A DNA stretch of 64,000 bases from Stramonita haemastoma (taxonomy: Eukaryota > Mollusca > Gastropoda > Neogastropoda > Muricidae): NCBI GenBank assembly GCA_030674155.1, contig CM060344.1, positions 29,794,188-29,858,187 of the forward strand. Direction: 5' to 3'. The notes beneath the pieces are model-generated. The model made no database searches. It was not told where the DNA came from and worked only from the letters and a program-made list of their open reading frames with translations. The position numbers and the translations under genes are program-made. Below are positions 47,322-56,400 of the stretch, in pieces. Position 1 is the first letter of the stretch; the number at the start of each line of letters is the position of its first letter.

Positions 47322-48602
47322 TTAATACACAGCATCTTTTAATCTATTGTCTTCAATATTCAACTGAGCATCAGATACCACATACAAATGAATATTAACT
47401 GGCTTGTCTTCTTCTTGCTCCTTAAAGATCTGAATAGTTATTCCTTCAGATCCATTTTCAATTCTTCTGCCGCTACCATGCAACTTGTTGTCTTCAGTTG
47501 TTCTAAGGTCTAACCACAAAGCATATTTAAATGTTAAGTATTCTTCAAGTCTAACATCATGAAGATGAAGGTCTTTACTGACTATATCAGCTCTTGGATC
47601 TTTTAGTCGTCCGCCAGCAAAAAATTTTCGTGCTTCATCAAAATGTTGATATGGCAAAAGCCCGCTTGCATACACCTGGTTTGGTTGACCTTCAATCGTG
47701 CATGTTAACTTTGATATTTTGGGATTGTAGAAACGTTCACTTAATCTTTGGTATGGTTTTCTTACATCTTCAAACAGCATCAAAATACCTTTCATTGATC
47801 TCGCAGGTGTGTTAAGGTTTAAATTCCAAATAGTTTCAGCCCTACTTTTTTGTAATGTGCTGTGATGTAGTACTCTCTCATAATAAATTGCTAACCTTGA
47901 CTGATACTGCTGTGCAATCAGTCTTGCTAGTTCAGCATGATGAACAATCTCAAACTCTAATGAGATGTCAGAAATTGTATACTTTGCTGAAGTATTCGCT
48001 GATTTTATTACCCGACTATAATCATTAAATGTTAATTCGTATGACAACCTGTCTTTTAGCGCTCCTTGATAATAAGGTAAATGTGTGTTCAGCAGTTCAA
48101 AGTCTAGTGGTATGCAAAATCTGTTACCATATACTGCAGCAATAGCCTGATCTTTAGTGTTTTCTGCAGCATCTCCAGCACCTATTCTATGTTTAATACC
48201 TTTGTCGTCCTGTATTCCCTGGTATACACGATCTTTTCTTTCATTTGCAGTTAACCAGAGATCACAGTAGATTAAAAAGATGTCTGAATTGTTTAGAGAT
48301 AACACTTCTCTGCCTTCTAGTTTAATAGTAATTTTTTTGACAATTGCCCTACCCAAGTTATTAACCACAGTTCTGTTGGCATCGTCTTCTGATTCAAGGT
48401 CTATTTTAAATGCAACCCTTGCCGTGCCTGGCACGATCACATCATTTGCTCCAAGATTAGGAAATCTAATGGTTAAAATTTGATCTTGGTCTATTGTTGA
48501 TGGATTATTGCTTATGACAATAGACTGCCTAATGCCCTTTACACCAAGAGGCTCTTTCAGTCTTCTGTGCGGATCAAGTATTGTGCCATATGATTGTGCC
48601 AT
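47322..48602 (-). CDS. MCP: Polinton major capsid protein (double jelly roll)
   Basis: 426 residues, intact from ATG at 48600-48602 to TAA at 47322-47324. By resemblance to Polinton capsid proteins it is the double-jelly-roll hexon subunit that trimerises to build an icosahedral shell. Recognisable stretches are 'RFPNLGANDVIVPGTARV' (about residues 47-64), 'IYCDLWLTANERKDRVYQGI' (about 110-130) and 'LPYYQGALKDRLSYELTFND' (about 174-193). It lies directly upstream of the packaging ATPase with 2-14 bp between or overlapping, and is divergent from the coiled-coil gene across a 40-bp AT-rich gap. The fold itself is inferred from the family and not visible in the primary sequence. Confidence 0.88.
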   Translation of the reverse strand: MAQSYGTILDPHRRLKEPLGVKGIRQSIVISNNPSTIDQDQILTIRFPNLGANDVIVPGTARVAFKIDLESEDDANRTVVNNLGRAIVKKITIKLEGREVLSLNNSDIFLIYCDLWLTANERKDRVYQGIQDDKGIKHRIGAGDAAENTKDQAIAAVYGNRFCIPLDFELLNTHLPYYQGALKDRLSYELTFNDYSRVIKSANTSAKYTISDISLEFEIVHHAELARLIAQQYQSRLAIYYERVLHHSTLQKSRAETIWNLNLNTPARSMKGILMLFEDVRKPYQRLSERFYNPKISKLTCTIEGQPNQVYASGLLPYQHFDEARKFFAGGRLKDPRADIVSKDLHLHDVRLEEYLTFKYALWLDLRTTEDNKLHGSGRRIENGSEGITIQIFKEQEEDKPVNIHLYVVSDAQLNIEDNRLKDAVY

Positions 48603-48642
48603 TGTTTTTAAATCTTAGATATAAAACTTAATTATTAAAAAT
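48603..48642. promoter_or_regulatory. Compact divergent promoter, MCP / coiled-coil gene
   Basis: Only 40 bp separate two divergent start codons. It is AT-rich with TATAAAA at 48620-48626 on the plus strand and TTTTTAAA near the MCP start. Both promoters must lie here or inside coding sequence. Confidence 0.5.
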
Positions 48643-49828
48643 ATGGCAGGCATAGATGAAGACTATGATGTTTTTGAACCTGGTGATGATATGGGTGAAG
48701 CTGTTCCTACTCGTTCACAAACAATTCGTCGTGAACTGGCAGAATCTAAAATAAGATCATTTTATAACAGTATAGGTCAAGATCTGCCTGAAGTACTTGA
48801 TCCTAATGACTTTGAATTACGAGAGGGTAACCACTTATTTGTAAAGAATGATCAAGGAAATTTTGTGCAGCTAACTACTAGACCAGACTCCACAAAGTTT
48901 TTAAAAAAGAGTACAATTAAAAGCAGGCTAAGTACTAGTGACCAAAGGCGATTGAACATTATTTCAAGTTCAGAAGTAAGACAATCTGCTGTTGCCAACC
49001 TTCAGAAAACGTTGCAAGATTTACCAACGGACAGACAAGTTCAGTCTGTTCCTCTTAAAGACCTAAGTAGAGCGGCAGACGAATTAATTCAAGAAACAAG
49101 TTTTATTGAACCCAAAGAAGAAACAGCATTAAAAACAATTCATGATCCACCACTACCAATGAGAGAAATAGTAGCCCTCAATGAATCACTACAAACCATT
49201 AGAGGAGAACTAATAAACAATCTTGCTAAACTGGGCGAGCTAGACGAACATATAAACAGAGAAAAACAAAAGCTTGCTGATGCAGACGACCACAACTTAG
49301 ATCAAGACGTCAAAAACAGAATACAACAGAGACTAAGAGATCTTGAACAAGAGAGGGCTACAAGATTAGAAGTACTGTCTGTAAATCGTGAACAATTACG
49401 GACCCAAGTAAACAGAATAAGAGAAACCATTCAAAGAATTTTGTATAAAGACACAACTCTTGCTGAGCGCATAAGAACATTGTTTAGAGAACAAGGAATC
49501 ACAATAGCAAGCGTTTTAACAGCAATGGGTTTTGCTAATAAGTACTTTAGTGTATGCTTTAACTGGTGGTTCACACACGCTGCCAGTGCCACCAACGCCC
49601 CCTACACCTTCAGACAAATCATGGTTTAAAAAACAATTAGAGCATCTAAAAAATCTTTTACAAAAATTAGCAGCTAAAGCAATTGATGCCCTGCCAGGTA
49701 TACTGGGCACAATTGTAAGCTGGATTTTGTCTACTGCAAGCAAAGTAGTTGGTTTTATGGCTGACCACTTATGGACATTAGCTGTTTTAGTCACTGGATT
49801 ACTTCTTAGTAAAATAAAGGGCAGCTAA
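48643..49828 (+). pseudogene. Polinton coiled-coil/membrane protein, frameshifted
   Basis: The N-terminal frame (ATG 48643) is acidic at the start. It carries a long predicted coiled coil at about residues 175-265 ('LGELDEHINREKQKLADA', 'LRDLEQERATRLEVL') and the motif 'LAERIRTLFREQGITIASVL' at 273-292. At about 49530 ('gcaatgggttttgcta') the natural continuation moves to the +1 frame, reading 'LISTLVYALTGG', a PPTPPTP linker, an amphipathic 'FKKQLEHLKNLLQKLAAKA' and hydrophobic segments ending at 49828. Without a shift the first frame runs into a spurious tail and stops at 49629. A single inserted base in the G/T run explains it. Polintons commonly encode this coiled-coil plus membrane protein. 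Its role is unproven, possibly virion-associated. Its last 30 bp overlap the convergent 394-aa gene. Confidence 0.82.
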
Positions 49829-50983
49829 TCCTATAAAAGTTAACCCAACAACAAGTGCTACTTTTTCAGATTCATGAGCATCATTATTAATTTTTTTAAT
49901 GGGGTCTCTGCTTTGCCTTGGTATACTTTGTACAGGCCTTGGTATACTTTGTACTGGATCAGAATTTATATCTATATTTTTGCCAAGTTTTTGGTCATCG
50001 CCTGCAACAAGGATTTCATTATTATAATTTATTATTGTTCCCATTTGAAGCCCAAGATCAGAAGGCAGCATGTATAAACCAATGCCAACAGCAAAGTCTA
50101 CTTTTGATCTTGCATATCTTAAAACATCTTGATATCGTTTAATACTAGATGGTAAATCAACTGTTGAATTTATTGCATCTTCTAAATTGGCTAAGTACTG
50201 TTTTTGTGCATCGAACCCCGTGCTCTGATCCATTATGTTTGATCTTGTTTGTGCTTGTGAACCCAGCAAACACCATACATAAGTACGAATAGAATCGTTT
50301 ATTCGTTCTATACCAGCCCTAGTAAATCCGTTGCTTTGATCTAAGATAAATGTGGTCCATGCGTTTTTATGTTCTTGCACTATTGACCCCAAACGAACAG
50401 CTGTGCCTGAACCAAAGGAAGTATGCCCTGGCCAATAGTCAAAATTATATATTCTGTGCACCCCCCATAAATAAAGAGAACCCATGCCGTGATTATGATC
50501 TAACTTTTGTCTAAAGTCTGCTTTAAACGCAACGCCAAATTCATTACAAATACGTTCAAAAGCCTTCATATCCATTCTGTTGTTAAAAGGATTAAAGGAC
50601 TTGTCATGGGGTAATGGTACTTGGAGTTCAGATAACAAACGCCTGAACTGATAATAAAAATGAAACCTGTACACGGACCTAACCAACAGGTTATGGTGAT
50701 TTAAGTGGTTTGCATATGATACCCCACATCCAGTTGTTGCGCAATACATAGCAAAGTTTAATTGATTTTGATAAAACTGCATAGGATGACTAAGCCACAT
50801 CGTTGCTATGCCATCGTTTTTGATAGGGGGATTTAAATATTTATTTAGCGGGCTACTTACTTTTACTTTAAAACTCTCTGACTGATTCACTGCAACAACT
50901 AAACTATTGACTATTAAGTTTTTAGGATTACCCACAGCGCCAACTGCATATTTTGCTTCCTTGTTATATTTGAACACATTCAT
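49799..50983 (-). CDS. Conserved Polinton 394-aa protein, C-terminal membrane anchor
   Basis: 394 residues from ATG 50983. The N-terminal two thirds are well ordered and carry motifs I associate with a recurrent Polinton protein: 'IATMWLSHPMQFYQNQLNFA', 'ATTGCGVSYANHLNHHN', 'SIRTYVWCLLGSQAQTR'. A hydrophilic linker holds a tandem 'PVQSIPR' x2 (21-bp DNA duplication near 49915-49956). Residues ~372-390 ('KVALVVGLTFIGLAALYF') form a single C-terminal transmembrane helix followed by KK, a tail-anchor layout. It is divergent from the penton gene over only 21 bp. Function is unknown. A virion or membrane-associated structural role is an inference from its neighbours. Confidence 0.8.
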   Translation of the reverse strand: MNVFKYNKEAKYAVGAVGNPKNLIVNSLVVAVNQSESFKVKVSSPLNKYLNPPIKNDGIATMWLSHPMQFYQNQLNFAMYCATTGCGVSYANHLNHHNLLVRSVYRFHFYYQFRRLLSELQVPLPHDKSFNPFNNRMDMKAFERICNEFGVAFKADFRQKLDHNHGMGSLYLWGVHRIYNFDYWPGHTSFGSGTAVRLGSIVQEHKNAWTTFILDQSNGFTRAGIERINDSIRTYVWCLLGSQAQTRSNIMDQSTGFDAQKQYLANLEDAINSTVDLPSSIKRYQDVLRYARSKVDFAVGIGLYMLPSDLGLQMGTIINYNNEILVAGDDQKLGKNIDINSDPVQSIPRPVQSIPRQSRDPIKKINNDAHESEKVALVVGLTFIGLAALYFTKK

Positions 50984-51004
50984 TTTTTTATGTAATATTT
51001 AAAA
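50984..51004. promoter_or_regulatory. 21-bp divergent intergenic promoter
   Basis: The whole space between two divergent ATGs is AT-only apart from one G ('tttttatgtaatatttaaaaa'-like). It is too short for a conventional core promoter on each side, so initiation must use this A/T box or internal elements. Confidence 0.45.
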
Positions 51005-51709
51005 ATGTTCATAACTTTAACAAACCAAGGACCTATTGCTTTAGATTATCCGCTTGATAACAATCATGGAAACTTGCAAGCAGCTCTACACGAAATTGTT
51101 TACAAAGTTAAATGGTTTAATATAAGCAGGGAAAAAGAAAACAATTGGGTTCAAAGATTAGATCGCCATGGAAATGTACGAAGTCTTTTGACCATACCAG
51201 ATGGTTATTACGGATTTTGCACTCTTAAAGAAATACTAAGTGACTATGGAGTTGATCTAAAACTTAATGATGCAAACCTAAAAATAACGCTAACATTAAA
51301 ACCAGACCCAGATCTTCAGCCAGAAACCTTTAACTTTGCAGGAGCCCTAGCTAAAATGTTAGGGTTTCAAACTAGTAATAAACCAATATATGCACTTATA
51401 GGTGTTCAAAAGAATAACACTTTCGAAGGAGAAAATCCCATTGACCTTGCAATCAATTCATTGATGCATATACACCTAGACCAACTAAACACTAATGAAA
51501 ACTTGTACAATGGCCGACCATCAACTATTCTGAGAGTTATTCCAGCAGGTAATGCATCATACTGTGATGTTAAGATTCAAACATTTTCTAACTTACAGTT
51601 TAAACCCTTAGTTTGTGGCCATCACGAAAGACTAAGCCTAAGAATTACAGATCAAAAAGGTAAAGATGTAATATGCGACGACTTTTATGTTGTTTTAGAA
51701 ATTAAATAA
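51005..51709 (+). CDS. Penton-like minor capsid protein (single jelly roll)
   Basis: 234 residues, ATG 51005 to TAA 51707-51709. It is beta-rich, with a C-terminal pattern 'LSLRITDQKGKDVICDDF' then 'YVVLEIK' that matches the last strands of Polinton penton/minor capsid proteins. The mid-region 'NNTFEGENPIDLAINSL' is also typical. It would form the pentamers at capsid vertices alongside the double-jelly-roll major protein. It heads a plus-strand run with the 284-aa, 202-aa and polymerase genes. Its 3' end is tandemly duplicated (51675-51801). Assignment is from pattern and context, so a structure-based comparison is needed to be sure. Confidence 0.7.
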   Translation: MFITLTNQGPIALDYPLDNNHGNLQAALHEIVYKVKWFNISREKENNWVQRLDRHGNVRSLLTIPDGYYGFCTLKEILSDYGVDLKLNDANLKITLTLKPDPDLQPETFNFAGALAKMLGFQTSNKPIYALIGVQKNNTFEGENPIDLAINSLMHIHLDQLNTNENLYNGRPSTILRVIPAGNASYCDVKIQTFSNLQFKPLVCGHHERLSLRITDQKGKDVICDDFYVVLEIK

Positions 51710-51801
51710 AATCAGCCATGTAAAAACAATGTCCCGGGCGATGACTTTTATGTTGTTTTAGAAATTAAATAAAATCAGCCATGTAAAAAACAATGTCCCG
51801 G
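51675..51801 (+). repeat. 63-bp tandem duplication at a gene junction
   Basis: Copy 1 is 51675-51737 and copy 2 is 51738-51801, differing by one substitution and one extra A. It spans the end of the penton gene, the intergenic bases and the 'aatgtcccggg' start region of the next gene. The first copy's ATG opens only a ten-codon frame before TAG. Confidence 0.9.
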
Positions 51802-52647
51802 GGGCCAGAACTGCCAGTTATGCGCGCACCTATTAGATGTATTACTTTTGAACTTAAAGATCTAGCAGACGCACAAGACTTTGATCTAAATGGAGAGATT
51901 GGTGAAGTTTATGGATTTGAATACACTGAAGACGGTTATTATAAACGCAAAGAGATAAGTGAAGGCAAAAAGAATCCTAAGCTAGAGCAACTGCGTAATG
52001 TAGAAGTAGAAAACATTGATAACTTAGAATATAAACTTGTTCGAAAAGAAAACAAATGGCACCTTATTCCATTCATCGACTGGGAAATCAAATTTGAATT
52101 TGTAAGTCCATACACTTTCTTTGACAAAGGAAGACATTTCAGGAAGGCATTCAATGCTGGTCCATTGCTTATTAGTCTTATGCCTGATAACAACAGCAGA
52201 CGTGAAATCGAAATTGTTCTCTTTGAAAAGAAACAGTACTTGCTACACAGAAAAGCATCTGTAACTAAAATTTCCACCACTAAATTGCAGTTCATGCCTG
52301 AAATGCCTTTACCAAACAAGTTCACTATGATATTTGACATTTCTATACAACGTGATATCACTGGTGATGATGGAGTTGTAGGTGTTAGTGATAATCTAAT
52401 AAAAGGAATTAGAATTGCTTGGCAAAATTTAGGTGTTGACACATTAAGAATAATTGTAGCTATTCAAAACAATGGTGATGAAATAAAGGCCGTCTCTTCC
52501 AGCGACAAGGTAATCCTAAACATTCAGCAGAATATTCTAACTGAATTAACATATATTAATCTTACTCACTTAGATCTTATTGGATTCTACTTTACTGAAA
52601 GCATTTTTACTGAAGATATTCTAACTGAAATAACTACATTAAATTAA
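51793..52647 (+). CDS. Unknown Polinton protein, 284 aa
   Basis: ATG 51793 to TAA at 52645-52647. Mixed alpha/beta composition rich in Ile, Leu, Lys and Glu; I see no membrane segment. Segments include 'IPFIDWEIKFEFVSPYTFF', 'LPNKFTMIFDISIQRDITGD' and 'LTHLDLIGFYFTESIFTED'. Only one cysteine is seen (residue 16), so a cysteine protease is unlikely. It lies between the penton-like gene and the 202-aa gene on the same strand, which suggests a late or structural role. I do not recognise the family. The start is in the second copy of the duplicated junction. Confidence 0.65.
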   Translation: MSRGPELPVMRAPIRCITFELKDLADAQDFDLNGEIGEVYGFEYTEDGYYKRKEISEGKKNPKLEQLRNVEVENIDNLEYKLVRKENKWHLIPFIDWEIKFEFVSPYTFFDKGRHFRKAFNAGPLLISLMPDNNSRREIEIVLFEKKQYLLHRKASVTKISTTKLQFMPEMPLPNKFTMIFDISIQRDITGDDGVVGVSDNLIKGIRIAWQNLGVDTLRIIVAIQNNGDEIKAVSSSDKVILNIQQNILTELTYINLTHLDLIGFYFTESIFTEDILTEITTLN

Positions 52648-52672
52648 AATATTTTTTATTATTTTAAAAAAA

Positions 52673-53281
52673 ATGTCTCATGTTACAGTGTATCCAAAAA
52701 TACCAAAAGAAGAACCATTGGATGACAGTGCACAATCCTTCAGGCTGTCCAACATTACACAAATACAGCGTGAACTAGAGCAAGACCTGGCAAAATACAA
52801 CAAAACCAAACGATCATATTCTTCTCTTTTTAATGCGTTAGCATACATTAACAGCGGAACGGCAACTGCTGCTACACTGACATCAGGAACAAGTGTAGGA
52901 CTTTTAGCAACAGGCATTGGGAGTCCAGCAGCTGTTATGCTTGGTGCTGTTTCAGTAGGCTTTGGATTATGTTCGTTAGCTTTGAGTGTTGCTTACAAAA
53001 AAATAAAGCCAAAGTTACAAAAGCACACAGCTATGGTTCAGTTAGCAACTGCTAAACTTAGTTCATTCAGACTAATAATAAGCAAAGCCTTAGCAGACTC
53101 TAAGATTACAGATGAAGAGTTCAATCGTTTGCAAGCAGACTATGATGATTATAAACGGCAAAAGTTTGAGATGCAAAAAAAGTCTCGAGTCGCTTTTTCT
53201 CAACAGCCAGACTTGGAGTCAATAAAAAAGGAATGCCTAAAACAAATGAGCGAAAAATTAAACTCTGTTCTAAAGACCTAA
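52673..53281 (+). CDS. Polinton 202-aa membrane protein
   Basis: ATG 52673. A hydrophilic helical N terminus ('ITQIQRELEQDLAKYNKTKR') is followed by a Gly/Ala-rich hydrophobic hairpin at about residues 58-105 ('GTSVGLLATGIGSPAAVMLG', 'VSVGFGLCSLALSVAY'). A charged helical tail follows with 'LSSFRLIISKALADSKITD' and 'EEFNRLQADYDDYKRQK'. This N-helix, double-hydrophobic, 'SKAL.D..I.DEEF' layout recurs in Polinton proteins, from my recognition of the family. Function is unknown. A membrane-active or virion-assembly role is inferred only from the topology. Confidence 0.75.
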   Translation: MSHVTVYPKIPKEEPLDDSAQSFRLSNITQIQRELEQDLAKYNKTKRSYSSLFNALAYINSGTATAATLTSGTSVGLLATGIGSPAAVMLGAVSVGFGLCSLALSVAYKKIKPKLQKHTAMVQLATAKLSSFRLIISKALADSKITDEEFNRLQADYDDYKRQKFEMQKKSRVAFSQQPDLESIKKECLKQMSEKLNSVLKT

Positions 53282-53415
53282 CTGTAACATGGGGTAATCA
53301 TGTGTTTACAGTAAGTTATAATTCCAAATGCAAAAATACTGTGGATTATGATTAAAAAAAACCCCATTGATTTTCAATTTAAGTAAATATTTTGAGTTAG
53401 AAATAGAAACTCAAT
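53282..53415 (+). promoter_or_regulatory. Upstream region of DNA polymerase gene
   Basis: 134 bp between the 202-aa stop and the polymerase ATG, the longest gap in the left two thirds of the element. It is AT-rich with 'gattaaaaaaaacccc' and 'aagtaaatattttgag'. It presumably carries the separate promoter of the polymerase. Confidence 0.4.
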
Positions 53416-56400
53416 ATGACAGAAATTCCCAGTTTTTTTGAAGATACTAACGTAGTAATAACTCCTGCTAGGGGTGGCCGTAAAATTTCCAGTATATTTC
53501 AAGAGACTGACTTAGAAATAATTGATAACACTAACTCTTATGCAAGCATTCAACATGCTATTGCCCAAATACCAGACAAGCTAACAATACTCCCTCCAGT
53601 TAAGGTGCAAATAGCTATGAACATCGAATATACTACTGTGTCAGAGGAAACCATACAAGCGTGGGTGTCAACTATGCAGAAAGCTGTTTATTCTTACAAT
53701 GATTTCACTGCTAGCTGGGCTGATGAAATGGTTGATCGGTTTAACATGGCTTCAGAAGAAGCAAAACTGAGAGGTTCTGGCTGGACAGAAGGTAAAGTAT
53801 TGCAGATCAAATTATACCAGACTAAGTTTTTCCCATTTGTTGGTAAGTCTTACATTCCTTTACCCAGAACACTGGTTTTAAAACGTGCAGTCTTAAACAT
53901 TAAAAATTCAGATGATAAATGTTTTATGTGGTGTATTCTAGCAAAGCTTTATTATGTTCGAAAGAATGCGGAGAGAGTCTGCAACTATGAACAATACGAA
54001 CATGAACTTAACTTTAATGGAATTGACTTTCCAGTGGGATTAGGCAAAATCGAACAATTCGAATCCCAGAACAAACCAATCACTGTAAACGTATATACAT
54101 GGTCTGAAGAAGATGATCTTCTGCCGCTTAGAATATCCAGCGAGTCACCGACTGTAGGAGAGCCACATGCCAAACATGTTGACTTACTTTTAGTGACAGA
54201 TGGTGCAAAACAGCATTATACTTTAATTCGCACAATGAGTAGACTACTAGCATACACAACAGCAAATGGTAAAAAACAAGAGTTCTGCAGAAGATGTTTA
54301 GTAAGGATTTCATCTATTGAAGCAGCCCTTAAACACAGAGAACATTGTAAGAGCTCTACTGACTGTATTACAAAACTTATTACTCCAAAACCTGGTAGCA
54401 CAGTAAGCTTTAAGAACTGGAAAAAATTACAGCCCAATCCTTACGTTGTTTATGCTGACTTCGAATCTATTATAGTTCCATACCAAGGACCTAAGCCAAA
54501 AACATTACCTAAAACTGCTGTAGTTAATAATCATCAAATCTGCTCGTACGCTTTTATTGTTGTTAGGTCAGATGGCGAACACACAAAACCACAGCTATAT
54601 AGAGGGCCTGATGCAGCAAAACACTTCTTAGAACAAATGAAAAAATTACGTGCTGACTTATCTAATCGACTCAACCTTTCTGAAATTATTATGACTACCG
54701 AAGATCAAGAACAATATAATTTAGCAAGACATTGTTGGATCTGCGGCCATACATTAGAAAACACAGAAGACAACCCAACTGTAAGAGATCATGATCACAT
54801 CAGTGGTAAGTTTAGGGGAGCAGCACATTCTAATTGTAACCTGCAGCTTAAGTTTGATCCAAAGACTTGGAAATTACCCATCTTCTTCCATAACTTACGT
54901 GGGTATGATTCCCATCTTATTTTACAGGCCGTAACTGATGAATTTCAAAAGGTTAGTTGTATTGCCCAGTCTTCGGAAAAGTACATGACGTTCACTCTAA
55001 ATTATTTATCCTTCTATGATTCAGCTCAGCACATGATGGGTACATTAGAATCCTTGGCTGCATCACTGAGCTGTTGTCCTATTACAGAAAAATACTTTGA
55101 TCCATCTCTAGTGCGTAAAGGCGTTTATCCTTATGAGTATATGAACAGTTGGAATAGGTTTGATGAAGACGCCCTACCACCTAAAGGCGCATTTTTTAGT
55201 AGTCTAAAAGGTAAAGACATTAGTGACTCTGATTACCAACATGCAAAGGCAGCATGGGAAAAATTAAAGTGTAAGACCATGGCAGATTACCATGACAACT
55301 ACTTAATGGCTGACGTTTGTTTGTTAGCAGATGTCTTTGAGAACTACAGAAAAACATGCAAAAAACATTATAGTCTGGATCCCTCTCATTACATTTCTGC
55401 ACCTGGTATGAGTTGGGATGCGTTCTTAAAGTTTACAGGTGTAAAGATCGACCTGCTGTCTGACCTGCCCATGCTCCAAATGATTGAGGATGGACTGCGT
55501 GGTGGAATCAGCATGGCATCACATAGTTACTGTAAAGCTAACAACAAATATTTAGATGACTATGATCCTAATAAACCATCCAACTATATTATGTATTTAG
55601 ACGCTAATAACCTATATGGTTGGGCAATGTGTCAGTCACTTCCTTTACGCAATTTTAAAATGTTACCAGGCCCATTTGATGTAAATGAATTTCTGAACAC
55701 CTTGCGAACAATGTCCCCTGATCAGCCATTGGGGTTGATTGCAGAAGTAGACTTAGAATATCCAAGCGAACTTCATGACCAGCATAACGATTATCCATTA
55801 GCAGCAGAAAGAAAGAAGATAGGAGCTGAACCACCTAAGCTTGTGCCAAATCTGTTAAACAAAAAAAAGTATGTCTGTCATTACAGACTACTCCAGTTTT
55901 ACCTAAGACATGGACTCTGCCTTACAGCCGTTCACCGCATGATTTGGTTTGATCAAGGGCAGTTCATGAAACCATACATCATGAAGAACACAGAGCTTAG
56001 AACTAAGGCAACTGATACTTCAGAGAAGGACTTCTTTAAGTTAATGAACAACAGCTGTTTTGGAAAGACAATGGAGAACCCCCACAAACGTAAAGACGTC
56101 AGACTGGTAACTGAAGAGAACCAAGCTATTAAGTTGACATCAAAACCACAGTACCAGAACTTCAGAAAATTTCATGATTCTTTGTACGGCATTATGATGA
56201 AGAAGCTTCGGGTAATCTTAGACAAGCCAGTGTTTATTGGGTTTACTGTGTTAGAGTTGTCTAAGCTGTTAATGTTAGAATTTCTCTATGACTACTTTAA
56301 ACCATTGTATCCAGAGTCTAGAGTCCTGTACACGGACACTGACTCGTTTATTCTGGACATTCCGACTAAAGACTTTTATAAAGACATGGAGACAGAAGTA

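Noticed and set aside
52000..52442. Minus-strand 167-codon frame opposite the 284-aa gene
   Set aside because: Antisense shadow of a better-supported gene. The same holds for antisense frames at 47041-47325, 53985-54437 and 61362-61601.
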